64,000 nt of DNA from Leptospira abararensis (GCF_016918735.1 NZ_JAFFPR010000027.1:62001-126000); one strand, 5' to 3'; positions 42,308 through 51,302 are shown, counted from the first letter of the stretch. A program made the numbers and translations. Notes: generated by a model from the sequence alone, not told the origin.

Positions 42308-43315
42308 GTGTTGGATACAAAATCTTTACCTTTAGGTTATGAAGATTTAGAAATCTCTACGCAAATCATCATTCGGGATGCGTTGGCTCGGGGAATACAG
42401 ATCGAAATGGTGGATAGAAAGGAAAACTTCATTCGCCTAAAACAAGGCAATCATATCGAATTTGTCAAAGAGGCAAGTAAAACCAGGCTAGATAGTCTTA
42501 TGACTTATCTCGTAATGGAGAATAAAATTGCCTCCAAATTAGTGTTAGACGAGGCTGGAATTCGTGTTCCCGTGGGTAGAAATTATTCTTCTTTAGAAGA
42601 CACTTTAAAAGATTATGAATTTTTTTTAGACAAAAAAAAGGTAATCAAACCAGTAACCACAAACTTTGGACTTGGAATTGGAATTTCTAATCCAGGAGAC
42701 TCCCTTGAGAAGTTTACAAACTTTGTTCAAATTGCCTTGGGGCTTTCTAGTTCCATCATCATTGAAGAATTTATCGAAGGGCCGGAGTATCGGTTTTTGG
42801 TATTAGGTGAAGCGGTGGTTGCCGTTTGTAATCGGGTGCCCGCCAATGTGGTGGGTGACGGCAAAAGTTCCATCAGGCAGTTGATTGCAAAAAAAAACGA
42901 AGACCCGAGGCGCGGAGAAGGTCATAAAACAGCTCTGGAAAAGATCCAGATGTCTGAGGTGGAACTAACCATCCTCAAAGACCAAGGATTGGATTTTGAT
43001 TCGATCCCAGAGCCTGGAAAACAAATTTTCCTTCGAAAGAACTCCAATATCTCTACTGGTGGGGATTCACTCGATGTAACCGAGTTGGTACATCCAGAAT
43101 TTAAATCCATTGCGATTGCTGCGGCGAAGGCTGCGGGTGCTGTGATTTGTGGGATCGATATCATCTCCTCTAAGATCGAGTCGAAACCAGATCCAAAAAC
43201 GTATGCCATTTTAGAAATCAACTTCAATCCAGTATTGTACATCCATGAATTTCCTTATTCCGGCAAACCAAGGTTTGTGGGTGATAAAATTTTGGATTTA
43301 CTTGGGTTTAATTGA
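42308..43315 (+). CDS. GshF-type ATP-grasp ligase, probable glutathione synthetase
   Basis: A 335-residue stand-alone ATP-grasp protein. KTRLDSLMTYLVMENKIASK, IKPVTTNFGLGIGIS, IIEEFIEGPEYRFLVLG and TELVHPEFKSIAIAAAKAAG resemble the C-terminal half of bifunctional GshF (GshAB), and ILEINFNPVL ends the metal site. Directly after gshA it most likely adds glycine to gamma-glutamylcysteine. It does not look like E. coli GshB. Cyanophycin-synthetase-like ligases are the alternative. GTG start at 42308. Confidence 0.8.
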   Translation: MLDTKSLPLGYEDLEISTQIIIRDALARGIQIEMVDRKENFIRLKQGNHIEFVKEASKTRLDSLMTYLVMENKIASKLVLDEAGIRVPVGRNYSSLEDTLKDYEFFLDKKKVIKPVTTNFGLGIGISNPGDSLEKFTNFVQIALGLSSSIIIEEFIEGPEYRFLVLGEAVVAVCNRVPANVVGDGKSSIRQLIAKKNEDPRRGEGHKTALEKIQMSEVELTILKDQGLDFDSIPEPGKQIFLRKNSNISTGGDSLDVTELVHPEFKSIAIAAAKAAGAVICGIDIISSKIESKPDPKTYAILEINFNPVLYIHEFPYSGKPRFVGDKILDLLGFN

Positions 43316-43321
43316 TGGCTT

Positions 43322-43359
43322 ACATACAGACTTATCGTTTTTAAGTCTGTATGTTTTTT
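43322..43359 (+). terminator. Rho-independent terminator of the suf-glutathione operon
   Basis: ACATACAGACTT (43322-43333) and AAGTCTGTATGT (43343-43354) form a perfect 12-bp stem with a 9-nt loop, then a T run to 43359. It lies 6 nt past the operon's last stop codon. Confidence 0.93.
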
Positions 43360-43438
43360 AGATGGAAAGATTTTAAAGAGAACTTGAATCTAGGGTCCGT
43401 TAGTCGGCAAAGTCCTGTAGTAGAATCTAGTTATAAAT

Positions 43439-43681
43439 TTAACTATATTTGGATCTTAGATAAGCAATGATGTCGGCAGATTCATACATCTGCACAGTCC
43501 CATCCACAAGGAAGGGGACTTGGGATTGACCTCCAAGCCGCACCACTTCGGCTAGACCAGAAGTCCCATAAGAAGCCTCTACAAATTCAACATCCTTACC
43601 CAAAACAAGGCCGAGGGATTCCATCGTGCGAATCACTCGTTGGCAGTAGGGGCAGGTGTCATACTGGTAGAGGCGAATCAT
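43439..43681 (-). CDS. Dithiol glutaredoxin
   Basis: An 80-residue thioredoxin-fold protein with CPYC at residues 10-13, the glutathione-binding cis-proline in QVPFL and the YESADIIAYL segment. It would reduce disulfides with glutathione. It resembles the N-terminal half of GST-type proteins too, but length and motif fit glutaredoxin. Last gene of the minus-strand operon. Confidence 0.9.
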   Translation of the reverse strand: MIRLYQYDTCPYCQRVIRTMESLGLVLGKDVEFVEASYGTSGLAEVVRLGGQSQVPFLVDGTVQMYESADIIAYLRSKYS

Positions 43682-43686
43682 AGAAA

Positions 43687-43995
43687 TTAACCCGCTTTTT
43701 TGGTTAGCTCACCGGACTGGGCCATTTGGATCGTGATGTCATGGCCACCCACAAATTCACCTTTAATATAAAGTTGAGGAATGGTGGGCCAGTTGGTAAA
43801 TTCTTTGATTCCTTCTCTGATTTTCATATCAGAGAGAACATTAAACGAACCGAAAGGAATTCCTAGTTGTTTGAGAGTGGTCACAACACCTGCGGAGAAC
43901 CCACACTGCGGCATCTCCGGCGTTCCTTTCATAAACAGAAATACGTTTTCTGATTTGATTAAGGATTCAATTTTATCCTTTAACTCTTGTTCCAT
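43687..43995 (-). CDS. grxD: Monothiol glutaredoxin, Grx4 family
   Basis: A 102-residue protein: KGTPEMPQCGFSAGVV with the single active cysteine (Cys31, CGFS) and NWPTIPQLYIKGEFVGGHD. Grx4-type proteins carry a glutathione-ligated [2Fe-2S] cluster and pair with BolA proteins. The bolA-type gene just upstream ends 2 nt before it. Confidence 0.95.
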   Translation of the reverse strand: MEQELKDKIESLIKSENVFLFMKGTPEMPQCGFSAGVVTTLKQLGIPFGSFNVLSDMKIREGIKEFTNWPTIPQLYIKGEFVGGHDITIQMAQSGELTKKAG

Positions 43996-43997
43996 GG

Positions 43998-44222
43998 TTA
44001 TTCGCTCCTAGTTTCCAATGCCAATGCATGGATTTCTTCTTTTAATTCATCTTTTAAAGTGGCATAGACCATACGATGTTGTTCGATAAGACCTTTGCCT
44101 GCGAAACCAGGATAGGTTACCACCGCTTTGATATGCACGCCATCTCGGTACGGATCTAAAATTTCCACTTTGCAGCCGGGGAGGCCATCTTCAATTTTCT
44201 TTTGGATTTCAGGGATTGTCAT
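43998..44222 (-). CDS. BolA family protein (second copy)
   Basis: A 74-residue BolA/IbaG-like protein: MTIPEIQKKIEDGLPGCKVE, then GFAGKGLIEQHRMVYATL and EIHALAL, with the conserved cluster-ligand histidine. The frame opens at 44270, but the ATG at 44222, one base after the GST stop, is the natural start. Adjacent to grxD, its probable Fe-S partner. Confidence 0.9.
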   Translation of the reverse strand: MTIPEIQKKIEDGLPGCKVEILDPYRDGVHIKAVVTYPGFAGKGLIEQHRMVYATLKDELKEEIHALALETRSE

Positions 44223-44223
44223 C

Positions 44224-44895
44224 CTATAGTATTCCTCCCATCCAGGAATGATGGGCTTTGATAAATTCAAGATATTCTACTGGCACTTCCGGTAAAACAG
44301 AATTCTTTACCGAGGGGAGTGAAAGTAGAGTTTCACTCCATTTTTGGATCTTTGGAAAATCTCCGAGCAAATAGAATTCTGGGTTATGGTCTGCCAAAAA
44401 TTGCATACGCATAAAGAAAGGGGCAAAGGCAGTATCCACTAAATGCATTTGGGAACCTGCAAAGAAGAGTGTCGATCCGGTAGGTGATGGAAGGCCTGCT
44501 TCTAAAATTTTAAATTTGGATAAGATCTCTTCTCTCTTTTTATCAGAGTCTGATTTTTCTTTGGTCATGGTCCAACCGTATTGGTCAGCAAGGAGGGAAC
44601 TGGCAAACTCTGTCCAGGAACGATGTTTGGCTTTTTGGATGGGGTCTTTCGGGTGGAGTGCCGGTTCGTTTGTTTCATCTAGGTATTCATTGATGACAGC
44701 CGATTCGAAAATCACATCGTCTCCTATCTGTAAGACGGGAACTCTTCCAAAAGGAGAAATTTTCAAAAACCAATCCGGCTTTTTTGCGAGGTCAATGTAT
44801 TTGATATCGTAATCTACTTTCTTTTCTAGAAGATTGATTACGGACCGTTGGACATAAGGACAAAGTTTAAAACTGACAAGTAAAGGTTTGGTCAT
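44224..44895 (-). CDS. Glutathione S-transferase, omega-like with active-site cysteine
   Basis: A 223-residue GST. The N-terminal thioredoxin fold has Cys12 in FKLCPYVQR, ISPFGRVPVLQ with cis-proline, and FESAVINEYLDE, and the C-terminal helical domain includes DTAFAPFFMR. Cysteine-type GSTs usually act as thiol transferases or dehydroascorbate reductases rather than conjugating enzymes. Confidence 0.9.
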   Translation of the reverse strand: MTKPLLVSFKLCPYVQRSVINLLEKKVDYDIKYIDLAKKPDWFLKISPFGRVPVLQIGDDVIFESAVINEYLDETNEPALHPKDPIQKAKHRSWTEFASSLLADQYGWTMTKEKSDSDKKREEILSKFKILEAGLPSPTGSTLFFAGSQMHLVDTAFAPFFMRMQFLADHNPEFYLLGDFPKIQKWSETLLSLPSVKNSVLPEVPVEYLEFIKAHHSWMGGIL

Positions 44896-44910
44896 AATAA
44901 TTAGACGGTG

Positions 44911-45192
44911 TTATGGGGCAGAAAGGTCCATTTCCAAAGCATGGAGGCCTTTTTTGAATTCCGGCGCAAGTTCTGCGTAGACTGCTCGGTGGTTTTCCAC
45001 AGTGGACTTACCTACAAACTTTGAGGAAACCATTTGCAAACGGAAGTGGGTTTCCTTGGAACCTTTTGTCATTCCCGGATGGCCTGCGTGTTCTAGGGAG
45101 ACATCGGTAAGGGTAAGTAGCTTCGGAGCAAATTGATTCCTTAGAATGGTTTCCATCCGAGTTTGTCTTGATTCTTTAGTTTCTGATTCCAT
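44911..45192 (-). CDS. BolA family protein (first copy)
   Basis: A 93-residue BolA protein with HFRLQMVSSKFVGKSTVENH and RAVYAEL, then KGLHALEMDL. ATG at 45192 is within the 3' end of the permease gene (17-nt overlap). It differs clearly from the second BolA of the operon, so the two are old paralogues, not a recent duplication. Confidence 0.9.
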   Translation of the reverse strand: MESETKESRQTRMETILRNQFAPKLLTLTDVSLEHAGHPGMTKGSKETHFRLQMVSSKFVGKSTVENHRAVYAELAPEFKKGLHALEMDLSAP

Positions 45193-45946
45193 AACCAATT
45201 TTCATTAACCTCACATTGATATAAAAGAGAAGAGCCGAAAGGAGTATGATAAATCCAAAAGAGAAATATAAGTTCACATCGCTCACTCCAATAAAACCAT
45301 AACGAAACAAGTTTACCATGTAAAGGATGGGATTACAATAAGAGACCGTTTGCCAAAAATTAGGTAGGTTTTTTACGGAATAAAAGACACCACCGAGGTA
45401 AGTTAAAGGAGTGAGGATAAAGGTGGGGATGATGGTGACATCATCAAATTTTTTAGCAAAGAGAGCATTAAAAAATCCACCGAGTGAAAAGAGAATCGAT
45501 GTCATGATGACTGTAAAGACAATCACCACAGGGTTGTGGAACCTAAGATTGGTAAAAAATAGAGAAGTGAGAGTGACAAGGATTCCCACAAAAAGTCCAC
45601 GAACTACACCACCAAACGTATAACCAATAACAATGGTATAGGGAGAGGTAGGAGATACGAGTAACTCCTCTATATTTCTTTGGAACTTACTGGAGAAAAA
45701 GGAAGATACCACATTGTTATAAGAATTGGTGATGACACTCATCATAATGAGGCCCGGAACAATGAACTCAATATAAGTAAATTCTCCCACTTTTCCAATT
45801 TGGCGTCCCACAAGTTCACCAAAGATTAAAAAATACAAAGCCATCGTGATGACTGGTGGGATCAGAGTTTGGACCCAAATGCGGATGATGCGGATCCATT
45901 CCCTTTTAACTATAGTTTGTAAGGCAGTAAAATTACGTTTCCACAT
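45176..45946 (-). CDS. ABC-2 type transporter permease
   Basis: A 256-residue membrane protein with about six hydrophobic segments and the ABC-2 signature region FNALFAKKFDDVTIIPTFILTPLTYLGGVFYS. KREWIRIIRIWVQTLIPPVI is the cytoplasmic N-terminal part before TM1. It pairs with the ATPase encoded 2 nt upstream. YadH-like exporters are the closest type; the substrate is unknown. Confidence 0.9.
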   Translation of the reverse strand: MWKRNFTALQTIVKREWIRIIRIWVQTLIPPVITMALYFLIFGELVGRQIGKVGEFTYIEFIVPGLIMMSVITNSYNNVVSSFFSSKFQRNIEELLVSPTSPYTIVIGYTFGGVVRGLFVGILVTLTSLFFTNLRFHNPVVIVFTVIMTSILFSLGGFFNALFAKKFDDVTIIPTFILTPLTYLGGVFYSVKNLPNFWQTVSYCNPILYMVNLFRYGFIGVSDVNLYFSFGFIILLSALLFYINVRLMKIGYGIRN

Positions 45947-45948
45947 AT

Positions 45949-46866
45949 TTAGTTTTTTCCTGTAAGAGACAAAAAAAGCTCTTCTAGTCGATTGGATTTG
46001 TTTCTAAGACTGAGTACTTCCAAATTCAGTTTGGTAAGTTCGGTAAAGAGTTGGTTCACAGAATCTTTTTTATCTAACTGCACCTCTAATGTATGGTCAT
46101 CCAACCATTCCCAATGAAATTTTTTGGATACTGGTTTTGTTTTGAAGGATTTTTTTAAGTCGATGATTAAAGTTTCTTTATCCAAACGATGTAATAACTT
46201 TTTCATCGAAGTGTTTTCTACAATTTCCCCTTTATCGATGATGGCTATATTTTTACAGAGAGATTCTGCTTCTTCTAAATAGTGAGTTGTAAGGATGATG
46301 GTTTTTCCTGCTTGGTTGAGTTCTTTTAGAAATTCCCACATAGACCTTCTGATTTCAATGTCTACACCGGCTGTTGGTTCATCTAAGATCAATAGTTTGG
46401 GATCATGAACAAGTGCTCTTGCAATCATAAGCCTACGTTTCATTCCCCCGCTGAGTTGGCCCGCAGCAGACTTCCGTTTATCGTAAAGGGATAGTTTTTC
46501 TAAGTAATATTCTACTTTATCTTTGGCTATTTTGTAGGGCATTCCATAGAAACCTGCTTGGTTGATGAGAATTTGTTCTACAGCTTCAAAGATTCCAAAG
46601 TTAAATTCTTGGGGAACAATACCTAAAAAGGTTTTGGCAAGATCGGGATTCGCATCGATATCCACTCCAAAGATTTTTGCTTTGCCCCCCGTTTTGTTGA
46701 TGAGGGAACTTAAGATTCCAATGGTGGTTGATTTTCCGGCACCGTTTGGACCGAGGAGAGCAAAAAAATCTCCTGATTCTACTTTTAAATTAATGGAACG
46801 AAGGGCCTTCACTCCATTCGGATAGGTTTTTTCCAAACCCTCCAATTCGATTGCATATTCTGACAT
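45949..46866 (-). CDS. ABC-2 type transporter ATP-binding protein
   Basis: A 305-residue ATPase: Walker A GPNGAGKST, signature QLSGGMKRRLMIARAL, Walker B LLILDEPTAGVD, switch LTTHYLEEAESLC, and a C-terminal extension of about 80 residues of the DrrA/YadG sort. It starts immediately after the trhO stop and works with the permease downstream. Confidence 0.92.
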   Translation of the reverse strand: MSEYAIELEGLEKTYPNGVKALRSINLKVESGDFFALLGPNGAGKSTTIGILSSLINKTGGKAKIFGVDIDANPDLAKTFLGIVPQEFNFGIFEAVEQILINQAGFYGMPYKIAKDKVEYYLEKLSLYDKRKSAAGQLSGGMKRRLMIARALVHDPKLLILDEPTAGVDIEIRRSMWEFLKELNQAGKTIILTTHYLEEAESLCKNIAIIDKGEIVENTSMKKLLHRLDKETLIIDLKKSFKTKPVSKKFHWEWLDDHTLEVQLDKKDSVNQLFTELTKLNLEVLSLRNKSNRLEELFLSLTGKN

Positions 46867-47898
46867 TTATTTTCCTACTAGTTTTCTCGTTAGGTGGTGT
46901 GTAGGGTATTTTTTATTTACCCTGTTTTCTTTTCTTAAGAGTTTTTGTTCCTCTTCTGGTAATAAGACTATACTTTTACATTCTTCGGAGCAACAATTGA
47001 GGAGTTCTTTCGCACAATCCTCACATTGGACAAGGAGAACGTGGCAACCGAGATTGGCACAATTGGTATGGCGGTCACTGGGTTTTCCGCAAACATAACA
47101 AACGGTCAAAACATCTTCTGTGATTCTTTCCCCGAGCCTATCATCAAAAACAAAATTTTTCCCTTTGAATTTAGAAAGGATACCCGCGTCTTGAATCGCT
47201 TTTGCATAATTGATGATTCCACCCTGAAGTTGGTGGACCTTAGAAAAACCTTTGTATTTTAAGTAGGCACTTGCTTTTTCACAGCGAATGCCACCGGTGC
47301 AGTAGAGTAGAATTTTTTTATCTTTATCCTCGTTTAAGATACCTTCGACGAGTGGTAATTCTTCTCGGAAGGTTCCTACATCAGGTAGGATGGCATTTTC
47401 AAAATGGCCCACTTCGGATTCGTAATTATTACGAAGGTCAACAACAATCACTCCAGGTTCTGCGAGAGCTTCGTGAAATTCCATTGGTGTTAGGTGGGTT
47501 CCGACGTCTGAGGGATCAAACTTTGAATCATCCAAACCATCAGCCACAATTTTTTTGCGAACTTTGATGGCAAGTTTGATGAAACTTTCTTTTTTATCTT
47601 CTACCGCATCATTGAAATATATATTTTTAAGTTCTGGAATAGAGTCCACAACCGATCTAAGTTTCTCGTAGCTTTCTACAGGAATCGAAAACTGGGCATT
47701 AATTCCTTCTTTTGCTAAATAAATTCTTCCGAGAATTCCCAGGTCTTCAAAAACATCATAGAGTTTGTCTCTGAACACAATTGGGTCTTCGATTTTTACA
47801 TAGCGATAAAAGGAGATGACTCTTCTTTCTCTTGGATCCGTGGATACTTTTTTTAGTAAGGTATCTTTATCAAAACGGTTGAATAAAAACTTTTTCAT
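46867..47898 (-). CDS. trhO: tRNA uridine-34 hydroxylase TrhO (rhodanese-type)
   Basis: A 343-residue YceA/TrhO protein that makes 5-hydroxyuridine at the wobble position of tRNA. It has an N-terminal acylphosphatase-like domain (RIYLAKEGINAQFSI), then a rhodanese domain with catalytic Cys200 in LLYCTGGIRCEKAS. A cysteine-rich C-terminal part follows (CYVCGKPSDRHTNC, QCEDCAKELLNCCSEEC), probably zinc-binding. ATGA overlap with the upstream gene. Confidence 0.94.
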   Translation of the reverse strand: MKKFLFNRFDKDTLLKKVSTDPRERRVISFYRYVKIEDPIVFRDKLYDVFEDLGILGRIYLAKEGINAQFSIPVESYEKLRSVVDSIPELKNIYFNDAVEDKKESFIKLAIKVRKKIVADGLDDSKFDPSDVGTHLTPMEFHEALAEPGVIVVDLRNNYESEVGHFENAILPDVGTFREELPLVEGILNEDKDKKILLYCTGGIRCEKASAYLKYKGFSKVHQLQGGIINYAKAIQDAGILSKFKGKNFVFDDRLGERITEDVLTVCYVCGKPSDRHTNCANLGCHVLLVQCEDCAKELLNCCSEECKSIVLLPEEEQKLLRKENRVNKKYPTHHLTRKLVGK

Positions 47899-49280
47899 TT
47901 TTTTATCCTTTTTAGTTTTTCCTCTCTGACTTTTCGAAATGCATTCCTTGTAATTTCCGAAATGGCAGGATGGATGTAGATCATTCCTAAATACTGGTCT
48001 AATTTTGCTTTTAGATACATTCCGAGAACAATTTGGTGGAGGAGGTTAGCTGCTTCTTCCCCAATGATATGGGCACCTAACACTTCTTCAGTTTCTTCCG
48101 AAACAAGCACTTTTACAAATCCAGAATTAGACATTCTCGCCATTCCCATTGCACTTGAGGAATAAGGGTTGATTCCTTTGTAATACGGAATCTTTTTCTT
48201 TATCAAATCTTCTTCGGTAAAACCGACGCTTGCAATTTGAGGGTGAGTGAAGACTGCTTCCGGCATCGGTGGATATTGGATAGGGGTATCGGATTTAGCA
48301 CCATACAGATGTTCGAAGAGATATTCCCCTTCGAAGTTGGCACTATGTCTAAAAAAGTACCTGCCAATCACATCTCCAAAAGCATAGATCCCAGGTTCCG
48401 TTGTTTCTAGGTAGTGGTTCACAAGAATGTAGCCGGTTTCATTAGTTTTGATATTTGTTTTTTCCAAACCTAAGTCATCGGTATTGGGGCGAATTCCTGT
48501 TGCCACAAGCAAACGTTCGGCGGTATGAATGGTTTTTTTTCCTTCTTTTGTTTGGCCTGTGACTCGAAACTCTCCGTTTTCAAATTCTACCTTCTCAATT
48601 TGGTAATAGGATTCAATCGGAAAGGGAAGATGAAGGTTTAGTTCTTTTTTGATATCTCCATCGGCAGTTCGTAATATGTCTGTTCGTGTAAGACTTGTGA
48701 CTTTACAGCCGTACGCTTGGTAAGCGGCTCCAAGTTCTAGAGAGATAAAACCAGCTCCAATGATAAGAAGAGATTTTGGAAATTGGTTTGGTGAAAGGGC
48801 TTCTCTAGAAGTCCAAAATGGTGTATTTTTTAATCCAGGGATATCTGGGATTTGGGGTCTTGTGCCTGTCACAACAAATATATGTTTGGCGGTATAAGTT
48901 TCATTTCCATCGGAAAGGACTCGTTCACTGACAAACCGGACTTGTTTTGGGTAAAAGTCAATATTGGGATTTTTTCCATAAGCGATGGGAATGGAATCAG
49001 AATCTTGTTTTACGGTTTCGTTCACACGCCGAAAGATTTTGTCCACATCGGCCAATGGTCTTTCTTTGAAATGCACCGGAAACTTCTCTGTATCTTCTGT
49101 CATACGAATGAGCTCGGATGGATAGATCACCATTTTGGAAGGAATGCAACCACGGTTGAGGCAGGTTCCGCCAGGGCTTTCCTTTTCGAAGACAGCTACG
49201 CGTTTGCCAAGGTGCGAGGGAGGAGTGACGAGTTTGGTTCCGGCACCGGCGCCAATGACAATGATGTCATATTCTTTCAT
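47895..49280 (-). CDS. Class I pyridine nucleotide-disulfide oxidoreductase
   Basis: A 461-residue flavoprotein: FAD loop IIVIGAGAGTK, redox pair GGTCLNRGCIPSK, second Rossmann loop LLIIGAGFISLELG, FAD motif GIYAFGDVIG, and C-terminal IHPAISEITRNAF with the catalytic His-Glu pair. It belongs with dihydrolipoamide dehydrogenase, mycothione reductase and similar enzymes. The setting with glutaredoxins and GST suggests a low-molecular-weight disulfide reductase, but I cannot tell it from a lipoamide enzyme by eye. First gene of the tightly packed minus-strand operon. Confidence 0.85.
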   Translation of the reverse strand: MKEYDIIVIGAGAGTKLVTPPSHLGKRVAVFEKESPGGTCLNRGCIPSKMVIYPSELIRMTEDTEKFPVHFKERPLADVDKIFRRVNETVKQDSDSIPIAYGKNPNIDFYPKQVRFVSERVLSDGNETYTAKHIFVVTGTRPQIPDIPGLKNTPFWTSREALSPNQFPKSLLIIGAGFISLELGAAYQAYGCKVTSLTRTDILRTADGDIKKELNLHLPFPIESYYQIEKVEFENGEFRVTGQTKEGKKTIHTAERLLVATGIRPNTDDLGLEKTNIKTNETGYILVNHYLETTEPGIYAFGDVIGRYFFRHSANFEGEYLFEHLYGAKSDTPIQYPPMPEAVFTHPQIASVGFTEEDLIKKKIPYYKGINPYSSSAMGMARMSNSGFVKVLVSEETEEVLGAHIIGEEAANLLHQIVLGMYLKAKLDQYLGMIYIHPAISEITRNAFRKVREEKLKRIKK

Positions 49281-49374
49281 ACCAATTCCAGCTTGAAAAT
49301 TCGGCAGTTTTCTGTAAATGAAGCAAAATCTCTTTTGGCAAATTTAGAAAAAACTGCACCTCTGTTTTCCCAGG

Positions 49375-50166
49375 TCAAATGGATTTGAAAACCCCTCCAT
49401 CCGCTCGGACCGAAGCTCCGTTGAGCATGGAGGATAAGTCACTGGCAAGGAAAAGAATGACGTTTGCGATTTCTTCTGGTCTGGCAAACCTTTGGGCAAG
49501 GGAGGTGGGACGATTTTCTATGATGAAATCTTTTGCCATTGTTTCCTTTGTTTTTCCTTGTGCGATTGCTAAACTTTGGATGAAGTCCTCTACACCTTCC
49601 GAAAGCGTGGGGCCCGGTAAAACAGAATTGACTCTGACTTGGGATCCTTTTGTGATTTCGGCACTGCCTCGGGAGATCGAAAGTTGGGCCGTTTTACTCA
49701 TCCCATAATGCACCATCTCAACTGGGATGTTTAGAGCCGATTCACTCGAAACAAATACAATCCGTCCATAGTCTCTTTCCAACATTCCTTTTAAATAATG
49801 TTGAGTGAGCTCGGCACCACTGAGGACATTGGTGTCATACATTTTTTTCCAGTCCTCTCTTGTGATTTCAAAAAAGGGTTTGGGTTCAAAATAACCTGCG
49901 TTATTGATAAGAATATCCACCTCGGGAATTTCTTTGATAAGTTTTTGGATTCCTTCTTCTAAAGCCAAATCTGCCGACACTCCACCGAGCCTGGAATTCG
50001 GTTGGATAGATTGGATTTCCGCGATTGCCTTTGCGACTGCTGCATCCGTTCTGCCATGGACAAAAACTTCTGCCCCTTCTCTTGCAAACTGGACAGCTGT
50101 TTGAAAACCGATGCCTTTGGTAGATCCTGTCACTAAAACTTTTTTCTCTTTAAGTCCTGTATTCAT
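49375..50166 (-). CDS. Short-chain dehydrogenase/reductase
   Basis: A 263-residue classical SDR: VTGSTKGIGFQTA cofactor loop, NNAG, catalytic Ser in VFVSSESALN, and Tyr-Lys in HYGMSKTAQ. Arg after the second strand (FVHGRTD) suggests NADP. It overlaps the oxidoreductase upstream by 4 nt; the pair is divergent from a LysR gene that probably controls it. Substrate unknown. Confidence 0.9.
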   Translation of the reverse strand: MNTGLKEKKVLVTGSTKGIGFQTAVQFAREGAEVFVHGRTDAAVAKAIAEIQSIQPNSRLGGVSADLALEEGIQKLIKEIPEVDILINNAGYFEPKPFFEITREDWKKMYDTNVLSGAELTQHYLKGMLERDYGRIVFVSSESALNIPVEMVHYGMSKTAQLSISRGSAEITKGSQVRVNSVLPGPTLSEGVEDFIQSLAIAQGKTKETMAKDFIIENRPTSLAQRFARPEEIANVILFLASDLSSMLNGASVRADGGVFKSI

Positions 50167-51173
50167 TTTGTAAATCCTCCGAGTATAATTTTACCGATTG
50201 TTTTTCCTGATTGTAGTAGTTCATGTGCTTCGTTCAGTGTTTCTTCCGTCATTTCTCCCAAATCAATATGGTTTGTCGGGAAAATTTTCTTTGCATCCAC
50301 CAATGCACCGATTTCTTCTAACAATTGTTTTTGTTTGATTCGATCTTCTGTTTGGAACATTGACCTTGTAAACATAAACTCATTTAAATACCCATTACTT
50401 TTCGTTTTTAATAGATTCATATTAAGAGGAGAATCTGATTCTACGATCGAACAAATATTGCCAAAGGGAAGTAATACCTTTGCCAAATTCTCAAAGTGAT
50501 CTTTGGGGTCGATGAAAAGAAGCACATCATTTACCCCACTCAATCCCAAAGCTTGGACCTGTTCTAGAAAATCTTTTTGCGGATGGATCACAAAGTCGGC
50601 CCCTAAATCTTTTACCCAAGAGATAGATTCTTCTCTGGAAGCTGTTGCAATGATTTTGGCTTTTGTCATTTGTTTTAAAATCTGAATTGCGATACTTCCT
50701 ACACCACCAGCTCCGGCAACAATTAGTATCGTTTGCATCGCATTAGGATCTATTTTTAGTTTTTCGAAAATCGCTTCATAGGCAGTAATCGTTGTTAAGG
50801 GGAGAGAGGCTGCTTCTTTAAAACTTAAAGTCTTTGGTTTTCTTCCTACAAGGAACTCATCCACAACCTGAAACTCTGCGTTACTGCCTGGTCGTTTGAG
50901 ATCTCCCGAATAAAATACTTCTTCTCCCATTTGGAGAGTCGATACCTTTGCTCCAATTTCTGTCACCACACCACTGGCATCCCAACCAAGGACACGAGGA
51001 CCTAGGTTTTCGGAATGAATTGAATTCTTAATTTTATAATCGACTGGATTGACCGACACCGCTTTAACATTCACTCGAATGTCGTGGTCTCCTAAGGGTA
51101 GTGGGTTGACCTCTAATGTTTGTAATACGGCTTTGTTTTGTTTGGAATCAAAGATGGCAGAAATGGTCTTCAT
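50163..51173 (-). CDS. Zinc-free quinone-oxidoreductase-like (MDR) enzyme
   Basis: A 336-residue medium-chain reductase: SVNPVDYKIKNS, LGWDASGVVTEIG, LPLTTITAYEA, and the NADPH loop AGAGGVGSIAIQ. The zinc-binding residues of alcohol dehydrogenases are absent. Members reduce quinones or enals. It forms a two-gene unit with the SDR, divergent from a LysR-type gene. Confidence 0.9.
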   Translation of the reverse strand: MKTISAIFDSKQNKAVLQTLEVNPLPLGDHDIRVNVKAVSVNPVDYKIKNSIHSENLGPRVLGWDASGVVTEIGAKVSTLQMGEEVFYSGDLKRPGSNAEFQVVDEFLVGRKPKTLSFKEAASLPLTTITAYEAIFEKLKIDPNAMQTILIVAGAGGVGSIAIQILKQMTKAKIIATASREESISWVKDLGADFVIHPQKDFLEQVQALGLSGVNDVLLFIDPKDHFENLAKVLLPFGNICSIVESDSPLNMNLLKTKSNGYLNEFMFTRSMFQTEDRIKQKQLLEEIGALVDAKKIFPTNHIDLGEMTEETLNEAHELLQSGKTIGKIILGGFTK

Positions 51174-51274
51174 ATTTTCTCCCGTGATCTAAATTTGTTT
51201 TTATCAGATTCATAGGAGCCGGTCTCTGATTCCCTGATTATTTGTAAACTAAAAAGAGTCGATATAGAGTTTAG

Positions 51275-51302
51275 TTGACAGATTGTATCCTTTTGGTATT
51301 CA
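51275..51302 (+). promoter_or_regulatory. Promoter of the LysR-type gene
   Basis: A perfect -35 TTGACA (51275-51280), 16-nt spacer and TATTCA (51297-51302). Initiation would fall within a few bases of the ATG at 51311, suggesting a leaderless message. Confidence 0.55.
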
